From Agarophyton chilense (lineage: Eukaryota > Rhodophyta > Florideophyceae > Gracilariales > Gracilariaceae): a stretch of DNA of 64,000 nt. The stretch's first letter is position 1. Each line of letters begins with the position of its first letter. The position numbers and the translations under genes are program-made. This document shows, in pieces, positions 1 to 12,563 of the stretch. The DNA lies in contig JARGXX010000012.1 in the NCBI GenBank assembly GCA_030374765.1, positions 1 through 64,000 of the forward strand. The letters are read 5' to 3'. The notes under the pieces are model-generated. The model made no database searches and was not told the DNA's origin. It worked only from the letters and a program-made list of their open reading frames with translations.

Positions 1-1417
1 CCCTAAAGCCCTAAACCCCTAAAACCCCTAAACCCTAAACCCCTAAACCCCTAAACCCCTAAACCCCTAAAACCCCTAAACCCCTAAACCCCTAAAACCC
101 CTAACCCCTAAACCCCTAAACCCCTAAACCCCTAAAGCCCTAAACCCTAAACCCCTAAACCCCTAAACCCCTAAAACCCCTAAAAACCCTAAAAACCCTA
201 AACCCCTAAACCCCCTAAACCCCTAAACCCCTAAACCCCTAAAACCCCTAAACCCCTAACCCCTAAAAACCCCTAAACCCTAAACCCCTAAACCCCTAAA
301 CCCCCTAAACCCCTAAACCCCTAACCCCTAAACCCCTAAACCCCTAAACCCCTAAACCCCTAAAACCCCTAAACCTTAAACCCCTAAAACCCCTAAACCC
401 CTAAACCCTAAACCCTAAACCCCTAAACCCCTAAACCCCTAAACCCCTAAACCCCTAAACCCCTAAACCCCTAAACCCCTAAAAACCCCTAAACGCCCTA
501 ACCCCTAAAACCCCTAAAACCCCTAAACCCCCCCCCTAAACCCCTAAACCCCTAAAACCCCTAAACCCTAAACCCCTAAAACCCCTAACCCCTAAACCCC
601 TAAAACCCTAAACCCCGAAAACCCCTAAACCCCTAAACCCCTAAACCCACCTCAAAACCCCTAAACCCTAAACCCCTAAACCCTAAACCCCCCTAAACCC
701 CTAACCCCTAAACCCCTAAACCCCTAAACCCTAAACCCCTAAACCCTAAACCCCTAAAGCCCTAACCCCTAAACCCCTAAAAACGCCCTAAAACCCCTAA
801 CCCCTAAACCCCTAAACCCCTAAAACCCCTAAAACGCACAAAAAACCCCTAAACCCCTAAAACCCCTAAAAACCCCTAAAACCCCTAAACCCCTAAACCC
901 CTAAACCCCTAAACCCCCTAAACCCTAAACCCCCTAAACCCCTAAAACTCCTCTAAACCCCTAAAACCCCTAAAACCCCTAAACCCCTTAAACCCCTAAA
1001 CCCTAAAACCCCTAAACCCTAAAAAACCCCTAAACCCCTCCCTAAAACCCTAAAACCCCTAAACCCCAACCCCTAAAACCCTAAACCCCTCTAAACCTAA
1101 ACCCTAAACCCCTAAACAGCCCATAAACCCCTAAACCCCTAAACCCTAAAACCTAAACCCCTAAAACCCTAAAACCCCTAAAACCCCTAAACCTAAAACC
1201 CTAAAACCCTAAAACCCCTAAAACCCCCTAAACCCCTAAACCCCTAAACCCCTAAAACCCCTAAAACCCTAAACCCCTAAACCCCTAAGCCCTAAACCCC
1301 TAAACCCCTAAACCCTTAAACCCCTAAACCCCTAAACCCCTAAAACCCCTTAAAGCCCTAAACCCCTAAAACCCCTAAACCCCTAAACCCCTAAACCCCT
1401 AAACCCCTAAAACCCCT
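1..1417. repeat. Terminal telomere tract, C-rich strand
   Basis: The sequence is uninterrupted C(3-5)TA(3-5), most often CCCCTAAA, with frequent CCCTAAA and CCCCTAAAA variants and occasional odd insertions (around 650, 835, 1120). The C-rich strand reads 5'->3' from position 1, the orientation expected at a left chromosome end. The G strand would be TTTAGGGG-type. The tract is more irregular than the interstitial tract at 8878-9639, so the extreme tip may be missing or the raw reads may be noisy here. Confidence 0.95.
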
Positions 1418-4400
1418 TTCCACAAGTCGTGGGTTCAATTCCCATTGTTTGCAGGACAATTACAATTAGGAGTAGCGCCCCTAATATCATGTAATTAGCT
1501 TAATGACGAGGTAACACTTGCAATTAAGGTTTGGCCACCCCTAATTAGCAAATTAAGTTCCTCCAGAGCACAGCGACGCCGCACATTCCCACCGCATTTC
1601 TTAACACCTAAACCCCGTTCGCGGAATAGAAAAATGCCGTCGCCAACCAAGTACCCTTAAGGGGAACAGTTGCAAGTCGATTAGTACCTTAAATGGAAAC
1701 GTCGCAAGTCCATAAGTCAAGCCAATATGAGTACGTTTAGCTCAGTGGTTAATATTTGTTAATATTTTCCACAAGTCGTGGGTTCAATTCCCATTGTTTG
1801 CAGGACAATTACAATTAGGAGTAGCGCCCCTAATATCATGTAATTAGCTTAATGACGAGGTAACACTTGCAATTAAGGTTTGGCCACCCCTAATTAGCAA
1901 ATTAAGTTCCTCCAGAGCACAGCGACGCCGCACATTCCCACCGCATTTCTTAACACCTAAACCCCGTTCGCGGAATAGAAAAATGCCGTCGCCAACCAAG
2001 TACCCTTAAGGGGAACAGTTGCAAGTCGATTAGTACCTTAAATGGAAACGTCGCAAGTCCATAAGTCAAGCCAATATGAGTACGTTTAGCTCAGTGGTTA
2101 ATATTTGTTAATATTTTCCACAAGTCGTGGGTTCAATTCCCATTGTTTGCAGGACAATTACAATTAGGAGTAGCGCCCCTAATATCATGTAATTAGCTTA
2201 ATGACGAGGTAACACTTGCAATTAAGGTTTGGCCACCCCTAATTAGCAAATTAAGTTCCTCCAGAGCACAGCGACGCCGCACATTCCCACCGCATTTCTT
2301 AACACCTAAACCCCGTTCGCGGAATAGAAAAATGCCGTCGCCAACCAAGTACCCTTAAGGGGAACAGTTGCAAGTCGATTAGTACCTTAAATGGAAACGT
2401 CGCAAGTCCATAAGTCAAGCCAATATGAGTACGTTTAGCTCAGTGGTTAATATTTGTTAATATTTTCCACAAGTCGTGGGTTCAATTCCCATTGTTTGCA
2501 GGACAATTACAATTAGGAGTAGCGCCCCTAATATCATGTAATTAGCTTAATGACGAGGTAACACTTGCAATTAAGGTTTGGCCACCCCTAATTAGCAAAT
2601 TAAGTTCCTCCAGAGCACAGCGACGCCGCACATTCCCACCGCATTTCTTAACACCTAAACCCCGTTCGCGGAATAGAAAAATGCCGTCGCCAACCAAGTA
2701 CCCTTAAGGGGAACAGTTGCAAGTCGATTAGTACCTTAAATGGAAACGTCGCAAGTCCATAAGTCAAGCCAATATGAGTACGTTTAGCTCAGTGGTTAAT
2801 ATTTGTTAATATTTTCCACAAGTCGTGGGTTCAATTCCCATTGTTTGCAGGACAATTACAATTAGGAGTAGCGCCCCTAATATCATGTAATTAGCTTAAT
2901 GACGAGGTAACACTTGCAATTAAGGTTTGGCCACCCCTAATTAGCAAATTAAGTTCCTCCAGAGCACAGCGACGCCGCACATTCCCACCGCATTTCTTAA
3001 CACCTAAACCCCGTTCGCGGAATAGAAAAATGCCGTCGCCAACCAAGTACCCTTAAGGGGAACAGTTGCAAGTCGATTAGTACCTTAAATGGAAACGTCG
3101 CAAGTCCATAAGTCAAGCCAATATGAGTACGTTTAGCTCAGTGGTTAATATTTGTTAATATTTTCCACAAGTCGTGGGTTCAATTCCCATTGTTTGCAGG
3201 ACAATTACAATTAGGAGTAGCGCCCCTAATATCATGTAATTAGCTTAATGACGAGGTAACACTTGCAATTAAGGTTTGGCCACCCCTAATTAGCAAATTA
3301 AGTTCCTCCAGAGCACAGCGACGCCGCACATTCCCACCGCATTTCTTAACACCTAAACCCCGTTCGCGGAATAGAAAAATGCCGTCGCCAACCAAGTACC
3401 CTTAAGGGGAACAGTTGCAAGTCGATTAGTACCTTAAATGGAAACGTCGCAAGTCCATAAGTCAAGCCAATATGAGTACGTTTAGCTCAGTGGTTAATAT
3501 TTGTTAATATTTTCCACAAGTCGTGGGTTCAATTCCCATTGTTTGCAGGACAATTACAATTAGGAGTAGCGCCCCTAATATCATGTAATTAGCTTAATGA
3601 CGAGGTAACACTTGCAATTAAGGTTTGGCCACCCCTAATTAGCAAATTAAGTTCCTCCAGAGCACAGCGACGCCGCACATTCCCACCGCATTTCTTAACA
3701 CCTAAACCCCGTTCGCGGAATAGAAAAATGCCGTCGCCAACCAAGTACCCTTAAGGGGAACAGTTGCAAGTCGATTAGTACCTTAAATGGAAACGTCGCA
3801 AGTCCATAAGTCAAGCCAATATGAGTACGTTTAGCTCAGTGGTTAATATTTGTTAATATTTTCCACAAGTCGTGGGTTCAATTCCCATTGTTTGCAGGAC
3901 AATTACAATTAGGAGTAGCGCCCCTAATATCATGTAATTAGCTTAATGACGAGGTAACACTTGCAATTAAGGTTTGGCCACCCCTAATTAGCAAATTAAG
4001 TTCCTCCAGAGCACAGCGACGCCGCACATTCCCACCGCATTTCTTAACACCTAAACCCCGTTCGCGGAATAGAAAAATGCCGTCGCCAACCAAGTACCCT
4101 TAAGGGGAACAGTTGCAAGTCGATTAGTACCTTAAATGGAAACGTCGCAAGTCCATAAGTCAAGCCAATATGAGTACGTTTAGCTCAGTGGTTAATATTT
4201 GTTAATATTTTCCACAAGTCGTGGGTTCAATTCCCATTGTTTGCAGGACAATTACAATTAGGAGTAGCGCCCCTAATATCATGTAATTAGCTTAATGACG
4301 AGGTAACACTTGCAATTAAGGTTTGGCCACCCCTAATTAGCAAATTAAGTTCCTCCAGAGCACAGCGACGCCGCACATTCCCACCGCATTTCTTAACACC

Positions 4401-7400
4401 TAAACCCCGTTCGCGGAATAGAAAAATGCCGTCGCCAACCAAGTACCCTTAAGGGGAACAGTTGCAAGTCGATTAGTACCTTAAATGGAAACGTCGCAAG
4501 TCCATAAGTCAAGCCAATATGAGTACGTTTAGCTCAGTGGTTAATATTTGTTAATATTTTCCACAAGTCGTGGGTTCAATTCCCATTGTTTGCAGGACAA
4601 TTACAATTAGGAGTAGCGCCCCTAATATCATGTAATTAGCTTAATGACGAGGTAACACTTGCAATTAAGGTTTGGCCACCCCTAATTAGCAAATTAAGTT
4701 CCTCCAGAGCACAGCGACGCCGCACATTCCCACCGCATTTCTTAACACCTAAACCCCGTTCGCGGAATAGAAAAATGCCGTCGCCAACCAAGTACCCTTA
4801 AGGGGAACAGTTGCAAGTCGATTAGTACCTTAAATGGAAACGTCGCAAGTCCATAAGTCAAGCCAATATGAGTACGTTTAGCTCAGTGGTTAATATTTGT
4901 TAATATTTTCCACAAGTCGTGGGTTCAATTCCCATTGTTTGCAGGACAATTACAATTAGGAGTAGCGCCCCTAATATCATGTAATTAGCTTAATGACGAG
5001 GTAACACTTGCAATTAAGGTTTGGCCACCCCTAATTAGCAAATTAAGTTCCTCCAGAGCACAGCGACGCCGCACATTCCCACCGCATTTCTTAACACCTA
5101 AACCCCGTTCGCGGAATAGAAAAATGCCGTCGCCAACCAAGTACCCTTAAGGGGAACAGTTGCAAGTCGATTAGTACCTTAAATGGAAACGTCGCAAGTC
5201 CATAAGTCAAGCCAATATGAGTACGTTTAGCTCAGTGGTTAATATTTGTTAATATTTTCCACAAGTCGTGGGTTCAATTCCCATTGTTTGCAGGACAATT
5301 ACAATTAGGAGTAGCGCCCCTAATATCATGTAATTAGCTTAATGACGAGGTAACACTTGCAATTAAGGTTTGGCCACCCCTAATTAGCAAATTAAGTTCC
5401 TCCAGAGCACAGCGACGCCGCACATTCCCACCGCATTTCTTAACACCTAAACCCCGTTCGCGGAATAGAAAAATGCCGTCGCCAACCAAGTACCCTTAAG
5501 GGGAACAGTTGCAAGTCGATTAGTACCTTAAATGGAAACGTCGCAAGTCCATAAGTCAAGCCAATATGAGTACGTTTAGCTCAGTGGTTAATATTTGTTA
5601 ATATTTTCCACAAGTCGTGGGTTCAATTCCCATTGTTTGCAGGACAATTACAATTAGGAGTAGCGCCCCTAATATCATGTAATTAGCTTAATGACGAGGT
5701 AACACTTGCAATTAAGGTTTGGCCACCCCTAATTAGCAAATTAAGTTCCTCCAGAGCACAGCGACGCCGCACATTCCCACCGCATTTCTTAACACCTAAA
5801 CCCCGTTCGCGGAATAGAAAAATGCCGTCGCCAACCAAGTACCCTTAAGGGGAACAGTTGCAAGTCGATTAGTACCTTAAATGGAAACGTCGCAAGTCCA
5901 TAAGTCAAGCCAATATGAGTACGTTTAGCTCAGTGGTTAATATTTGTTAATATTTTCCACAAGTCGTGGGTTCAATTCCCATTGTTTGCAGGACAATTAC
6001 AATTAGGAGTAGCGCCCCTAATATCATGTAATTAGCTTAATGACGAGGTAACACTTGCAATTAAGGTTTGGCCACCCCTAATTAGCAAATTAAGTTCCTC
6101 CAGAGCACAGCGACGCCGCACATTCCCACCGCATTTCTTAACACCTAAACCCCGTTCGCGGAATAGAAAAATGCCGTCGCCAACCAAGTACCCTTAAGGG
6201 GAACAGTTGCAAGTCGATTAGTACCTTAAATGGAAACGTCGCAAGTCCATAAGTCAAGCCAATATGAGTACGTTTAGCTCAGTGGTTAATATTTGTTAAT
6301 ATTTTCCACAAGTCGTGGGTTCAATTCCCATTGTTTGCAGGACAATTACAATTAGGAGTAGCGCCCCTAATATCATGTAATTAGCTTAATGACGAGGTAA
6401 CACTTGCAATTAAGGTTTGGCCACCCCTAATTAGCAAATTAAGTTCCTCCAGAGCACAGCGACGCCGCACATTCCCACCGCATTTCTTAACACCTAAACC
6501 CCGTTCGCGGAATAGAAAAATGCCGTCGCCAACCAAGTACCCTTAAGGGGAACAGTTGCAAGTCGATTAGTACCTTAAATGGAAACGTCGCAAGTCCATA
6601 AGTCAAGCCAATATGAGTACGTTTAGCTCAGTGGTTAATATTTGTTAATATTTTCCACAAGTCGTGGGTTCAATTCCCATTGTTTGCAGGACAATTACAA
6701 TTAGGAGTAGCGCCCCTAATATCATGTAATTAGCTTAATGACGAGGTAACACTTGCAATTAAGGTTTGGCCACCCCTAATTAGCAAATTAAGTTCCTCCA
6801 GAGCACAGCGACGCCGCACATTCCCACCGCATTTCTTAACACCTAAACCCCGTTCGCGGAATAGAAAAATGCCGTCGCCAACCAAGTACCCTTAAGGGGA
6901 ACAGTTGCAAGTCGATTAGTACCTTAAATGGAAACGTCGCAAGTCCATAAGTCAAGCCAATATGAGTACGTTTAGCTCAGTGGTTAATATTTGTTAATAT
7001 TTTCCACAAGTCGTGGGTTCAATTCCCATTGTTTGCAGGACAATTACAATTAGGAGTAGCGCCCCTAATATCATGTAATTAGCTTAATGACGAGGTAACA
7101 CTTGCAATTAAGGTTTGGCCACCCCTAATTAGCAAATTAAGTTCCTCCAGAGCACAGCGACGCCGCACATTCCCACCGCATTTCTTAACACCTAAACCCC
7201 GTTCGCGGAATAGAAAAATGCCGTCGCCAACCAAGTACCCTTAAGGGGAACAGTTGCAAGTCGATTAGTACCTTAAATGGAAACGTCGCAAGTCCATAAG
7301 TCAAGCCAATATGAGTACGTTTAGCTCAGTGGTTAATATTTGTTAATATTTTCCACAAGTCGTGGGTTCAATTCCCATTGTTTGCAGGACAATTACAATT

Positions 7401-8887
7401 AGGAGTAGCGCCCCTAATATCATGTAATTAGCTTAATGACGAGGTAACACTTGCAATTAAGGTTTGGCCACCCCTAATTAGCAAATTAAGTTCCTCCAGA
7501 GCACAGCGACGCCGCACATTCCCACCGCATTTCTTAACACCTAAACCCCGTTCGCGGAATAGAAAAATGCCGTCGCCAACCAAGTACCCTTAAGGGGAAC
7601 AGTTGCAAGTCGATTAGTACCTTAAATGGAAACGTCGCAAGTCCATAAGTCAAGCCAATATGAGTACGTTTAGCTCAGTGGTTAATATTTGTTAATATTT
7701 TCCACAAGTCGTGGGTTCAATTCCCATTGTTTGCAGGACAATTACAATTAGGAGTAGCGCCCCTAATATCATGTAATTAGCTTAATGACGAGGTAACACT
7801 TGCAATTAAGGTTTGGCCACCCCTAATTAGCAAATTAAGTTCCTCCAGAGCACAGCGACGCCGCACATTCCCACCGCATTTCTTAACACCTAAACCCCGT
7901 TCGCGGAATAGAAAAATGCCGTCGCCAACCAAGTACCCTTAAGGGGAACAGTTGCAAGTCGATTAGTACCTTAAATGGAAACGTCGCAAGTCCATAAGTT
8001 CGTGGGTTCAATTCCTATTGTTTGCAGGACAATTACAATTAGGAGTAGCGCCCCTAATATCATGTAATTAGCTTAATGACGAGGTAACACTTGCAATTAA
8101 GGTTTGGCCACCCCTAATTAGCAAATTAAGTTCCTCCAGAGCACAGCGACGCCGCACATTCCCACCGCATTTCTTAACACCTAAACCCCGTTCGCGGAAT
8201 AGAAAAATGCCGTCGCCAACCAAGTACCCTTAAGGGGAACAGTTGCAAGTCGATTAGTACCTTAAATGGAAACGTCGCAAGTCCATAAGTCAAGCCAATA
8301 TGAGTACGTTTAGCTCAGTGGTTAATATTTGTTAATATTTTCCACAAGTCGTGGGTTCAATTCCCATTGTTTGCAGGACAATTACAATTAGGAGTAGCGC
8401 CCCTAATATCATGTAATTAGCTTAATGACGAGGTAACACTTGCAATTAAGGTTTGGCCACCCCTAATTAGCAAATTAAGTTCCTCCAGAGCACAGCGACG
8501 CCGCACATTCCCACCGCATTTCTTAACACCTAAACCCCGTTCGCGGAATAGAAAAATGCCGTCGCCAACCAAGTACCCTTAAGGGGAACAGTTGCAAGTC
8601 GATTAGTACCTTAAATGGAAACGTCGCAAGTCCATAAGTCAAGCCAATATGAGTACGTTTAGCTCAGTGGTTAATATTTGTTAATATTTTCCACAAGTCG
8701 TGGGTTCAATTCCCATTGTTTGCAGGACAATTACAATTAGGAGTAGCGCCCCTAATATCATGTAATTAGCTTAATGACGAGGTAACACTTGCAATTAAGG
8801 TTTGGCCACCCCTAATTAGCAAATTAAGTTCCTCCAGAGCACAGCGACGCCGCACATTCCCACCGCATTTCTTAACACCTAAACCCC
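1418..8887. repeat. 349-bp tandem satellite, about 22 units
   Basis: A head-to-tail array with an exact 349-bp period: the motif CACAAGTCGTGGG recurs at 1421, 1770, 2119, 2468 and so on to 7703. Eighteen full units are followed by a unit shortened by an internal deletion at about 8000, a further shortened unit, a full unit (8343-8691) and a last unit truncated at about 8887. Units are virtually identical; the one clear base variant I saw is near 8016, beside the deletion. That indicates very recent amplification or strong homogenisation. No unit holds a convincing ORF. Each unit contains a short telomere-like seed (CCTAAACCCC), and the last unit merges into telomere repeat at that seed. Confidence 0.95.
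1731..1802 (+). other. tRNA-like sequence with A and B boxes (representative of 20 copies)
   Basis: This 72-nt segment spans the satellite unit junction and recurs every 349 bp (20 copies; A box at 1738+349k up to 7671, then 8311 and 8660). It has a perfect A-box match (TAGCTCAGTGG, 1738-1748) and a B box (GGTTCAATTCC, 1781-1791) at tRNA-like spacing. A good 5-bp T stem (GTGGG/CCCAT) flanks a 7-nt loop. The acceptor stem (1731-1737 with 1795-1801) pairs only partly. The D stem is not closed, and the anticodon arm is an AT-rich AATAT/ATATT hairpin. An internal TTTT lies between the boxes. It looks like a degenerate, tRNA-derived Pol III promoter module rather than a working tRNA. Confidence 0.55.
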
Positions 8888-9639
8888 TAAAACCCCTAAA
8901 ACCCCCTAAACCCCTAAACCCCTAAACCCCTAAACCCCTAAAACCCCTAAAACCCCTAAACCCCTAAAACCCCTAAAACCCCTAAACCCTAAAGCCCTAA
9001 ACCCCTAAACCCCTAAACCCCTAAAACCCCTAAACCCCTAAACCCCTAAACCCCTAAACCCCTAAACCCCTAAACCCCTAAACCCCTAAACCCCTAAACC
9101 CTAAACCCCTAAACCCCTAAACCCCTAAACCCCTAAAACCCCTAAACCCCTAAACCCCTAAACCCCTAAACCCCTAAAACCCCTAAACCCCTAAACCCCT
9201 AAACCCCTATAACCCCTAAACCCCTAAACCCCTAAAACCCCTAAACCCCTAAACCCCTAAAAACCCCTAAACCCCTAAAAACCCCTAAACCCCTAAACCC
9301 CTAAACCCCTAAACCCCTAAAACCCCTAAAACCCCTAAACCCCTAAACCCCTAAACCCCTAAACCCCTAAACCCCTAAACCCCTAAAACCCCTAAACCCC
9401 TAAAACCCCTAAACCCCTAAACCCCTAAAACCCCTAAACCCCTAAAACCCCTAAAACCCCTAAACCCCTAAAACCCCTAAACCCCTAAACCCCTAAACCC
9501 CTAAACCCCTAAACCCCTAAAACCCCTAAACCCCTAAAACCCCCTAAAACCCCTAAACCCCTAAACCCCTAAACCCCTAAAACCCCTAAAACCCCTAAAC
9601 CCCTAAACCCCTCCCCCTAAAACCCCTAAAACCCCTAAA
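8878..9639. repeat. Interstitial telomere tract 1
   Basis: About 760 bp of CCCCTAAA/CCCCTAAAA in the same orientation as the terminal tract. It begins inside the last satellite unit at that unit's own CCTAAACCCC seed. The repeats are more uniform than those at 1-1417. Same-strand orientation argues against a head-to-head telomere fusion. Telomere capture, or addition at a break followed by later gain of satellite and a new telomere, fits better. Confidence 0.93.
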
Positions 9640-9888
9640 GACGAAAGCGCTCTGCCCTACGCGAATCGCCCCTGCTCTTCGCCCCTTTCTCTCTACATCC
9701 CTTTTCTCCCAGAGCGGGGTGCAGTACCCTGCTGTGGGAGCAGCCCCTAGAGGAGGATTGTTTTCCTTACGCAAATATAAATCCCCGTAAAGGTAAAACT
9801 TCCCCTAAATCCTCCTCTTTTTCTAAGGGCTTCCCCTAAGCCCTTCTCTCTCTCCCCTAGCGACGCCGCACACCTTCAATATCTCCTA
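9640..9888. other. Unique island between telomere tracts, related to A units
   Basis: A 250-bp non-telomeric island without an ORF. Positions about 9755-9835 resemble a stretch of the A unit (compare 10300-10375): GATTGTTTTCCTTAC, then an AAATATAAA-type run, then TTCCCCTAAA. The right end carries AGCGACGCCGCACA (9859-9872), the same 14-mer that precedes the telomere junction in the 349-bp satellite (8843-8856). The telomere resumes 17 bp further on. Confidence 0.7.
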
Positions 9889-10073
9889 CCTAAAACCCCT
9901 AAACCCCTAAACCCCTAAACCCCTAAACCCCTAAACCCCTAAACCCCTAAACCCCTAAACCCTAAAACCCCTAAAACCCCTAAAACCCCTAAACCCTAAA
10001 ACCCCTAAAACCCCTAAACCCCTAAAACCCCTAAACCCCTAAACCCCTAAACCCCTAAAACCCCTAAACCCCT
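9889..10073. repeat. Interstitial telomere tract 2
   Basis: A run of CCCCTAAA/CCCCTAAAA in the same orientation as the other tracts. It ends in CCCCTAGGCCTG, where the first A unit begins. Confidence 0.92.
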
Positions 10074-10920
10074 AGGCCTGCTATTCGGTAGATTTAATCA
10101 AAATACATGTCTGGCTGCTTGACCTGCGCCACAGCATAATTTTTACAATTTTTTGTCTGGCGGGCCCTGTTTTCAACTCAGACACAGACATCAAAAAATT
10201 CATTGATTTTTCAGCATGCCAAAACACCAATATATTCAGAGTCAAGGGGTTTAGAATTCAATGCCTTTTCAGCTTACTAAAACACCATTATATTGAAGAT
10301 TGTTTTCCTTACTGCAAATATAAAACCCCGTAATGGTGCATCTTCCCCTAAACCCACCTCTTTTCTCAAGGGACTGCAAGTCATTCAAACATTTTTCGGC
10401 ATGCTAAAACGCCAATCATCACACGGTTTTTGTGTCCAACTCGGTCCCTCTTCAGCACTCTTACACATCATTCACATCCAACACACTCTCCTCAGCCCTA
10501 CTTGTGCGTGTCCACAGTTCGGTGAATCACGAGCTAGTCATCTGCCGTCTACCGCACACACGGCAAAGACCTTTTCTCAGATTGTAAAACCCCTCCCAAA
10601 CACACCCAAATCCGAAGCTTTTCGAAAATTAGATCAGATCATCTAGCGGCCACCATGTTCAACTGTACACTTTGGATTTCTCTAAGATCCTCCCTCACAC
10701 GTCTTCCTACGTGTTTAGCCGCGTTACATGCCCGTGCAACGTGTAGTCCAGTGCCCAGAGATGAGTTTGGTATGGCAACTGTCACAAGTTCATACACACC
10801 CGTGGTGTCTCAGACACCCGTTTTGTCTCAGACACCCGTTTTGTCTCGGACAACCTCCATTTTTGGCACCTTCTATCGCGCTTTTCTAGTCTCGATCAGA
10901 CTTGCATTTGCGGTGTACTG
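10074..10920. repeat. Subtelomeric A unit, copy 1 (complete)
   Basis: An 847-bp unit that starts at AGGCCTGCTATTCGG and is repeated almost exactly at 10921 and 13983. It contains three diverged copies of a ~35-bp motif (TTTTTCRGCATGCYAAAAC type) at roughly 10205, 10262 and 10390, and an 18-bp direct repeat near 10805-10850 (GTCTCAGACACCCGTTTT). Short open frames occur, one (10655-10921) with a strong Kozak-like GCCACCATG. Differences among copies are mostly amino-acid changing, so coding is not supported. Confidence 0.9.
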
Positions 10921-11760
10921 AGGCCTGCTATTCGGTAGATTTAATCAAAATACATGTCTGGCTGCTTGACCTGCGCCACAGCATAATTTTTACAATTTTT
11001 TGTCTGGCCGGCCCTGTTTTCAACTCAGACACAGACATCAAAAAATTCATTGATTTTTCAGCATGCCAAAACACCAATATATTCAGGGGTTTAGAATTCA
11101 ATGCCTTTTCAGCTTACTAAAACACCATTATATTGAAGATTGTTTTCCTTACTGCAAATATAAAACCCCGTAATGGTGCATCTTCCCCTAAACCCACCTC
11201 TTTTCTCAAGGGACTGCAAGTCATTCAAACATTTTTCGGCATGCTAAAACGCCAATCATCACACGGTTTTTGTGTCCAACTCGGTCCCTCTTCAGCACTC
11301 TTACACATCATTCACATCCAACACACTCTCCGCAGCCCTACTTGTGCGTGTCCACAGTTCGGTGAATCACGAGCTAGTCATCTGCCGTCTACCGCACACA
11401 CGGCAAAGACCTTTTCTCAGATTGTAAAACCCCTCCCAAACACACCCAAATCCGAAGCTTTTCGAAAATTAGATCAGATCATCTAGCGGCCACCATGTTC
11501 AACTGTACACTTTGGATTTCTCTAAGATCCTCCCTCACACGTCTTCCTACGTGTTTAGCCGCGTTACATGCCCGTGCAACGTGTAGTCCAGTGCCCAGAG
11601 ATGAGTTTGGTATGGCAACTGTCACAAGTTCATACACACCCGTGGTGTCTCAGACACCCGTTTTGTCTCAGACACCCGTTTTGTCTCGGACAACCTCCAT
11701 TTTTGGCACCTTCTATCGCGCTTTTCTAGTCTCGATCAGACTTGCATTTGCGGTGTACTG
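10921..11760. repeat. Subtelomeric A unit, copy 2 (complete)
   Basis: An 840-bp direct tandem copy of the preceding unit. The main difference is loss of a 7-bp AGTCAAG after the recurrent boundary string AATATATTCAG (about 11085). Confidence 0.9.
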
Positions 11761-11925
11761 AGGCCTGCTATTCGGTAGATTTAATCAAAATACATGTCTG
11801 GCTGCTTGACCTGCGCCACAGCATAATTTTTACAATTTTTTGTCTGGCCGGCCCTGTTTTCAACTCAGACACAGACATCAAAAAATTCATTGATTTTTCA
11901 GCATGCCAAAACACCAATATATTCA
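11761..11925. repeat. Subtelomeric A unit, copy 3 (5' part only)
   Basis: The first ~165 bp of the A unit, ending exactly after AATATATTCAG, where B-unit sequence starts (TGTTGCCGG). The remainder of an A unit reappears at 13625. Confidence 0.88.
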
Positions 11926-12563
11926 GTGTTGCCGGATATGAAAACCATCCTAGAACCAAGCGCAAACGCACCTTTTTCAGCCGCGTACACGACCCCAAAA
12001 ACGCACATACAAAACGCCTGACAATGTGCCATCTGCCTCCACGAAATAGCCACAGAACCAAGCGCAAACGCATAACACAACCCTTTCTTTTGATAAAAAT
12101 TTCGCACATTATCCAGCTTACAACACAGCTCGACTGTGCAGCGGAGATGTGGCTGAAACCAAGCGCCTTTGAGTGCCACACTCGACGCACGCCTCCACGT
12201 TGTGCAGCAAAAATGTTACAATAAAACATGTGCAAACGCAGGATTTGGCAGAAAGCCCAGCGCGCCTAAAATTTATGATTTTTTCAAATGCAAATATTGC
12301 GAAAATGGGTGCTGCGCGCCAACATCTGGCAATTCGCGCGCTACGTTACCCGAACGAAGCGCCTGAGCGCAATTAGCCACGATTTTTTGAGCGTGCCAAT
12401 GTGTCATACGCGCTCTCCAGCACAACGTTTTCCATCCAGGGGGTCAAAATCGCACATACGTCGAATGCAGCGCGTGGCGCTTGGTGTATGTAATTACCAA
12501 GCGCTACTGACAACTGCGTTTTACCAAGCGCCAGCCCACACTTACAACCTGTAATATATATAG
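11926..12563. repeat. Subtelomeric B unit, copy 1 (left-truncated)
   Basis: Homologous to 12987-13624 and 20122-20759 and lacking the first ~200 bp of the full unit. It carries repeated ACCAAGCGC sites, two of them extended as ACCAAGCGCAAACGCA, and the inverted pair GCGCTTGGT/ACCAAGCGC. Overlapping ORFs on both strands exist but follow the repeat structure and are not credible genes. It ends in GTAATATATATAG. Confidence 0.88.

Noticed and set aside
1731..1802. Functional tRNA gene array (for example tRNA-Asn)
   Set aside because: The D stem is open, the acceptor stem has mismatches and the anticodon arm does not form a 5-bp stem with a 7-nt loop.
10655..10921. 88-codon frame with perfect Kozak-like GCCACCATG, repeated in four A units
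   Set aside because: Differences among copies are mostly amino-acid changing and the internal Ser-Gln-Thr-Pro repeat comes from an 18-bp DNA repeat; no domain. Best explained as a chance frame in a tandem repeat.
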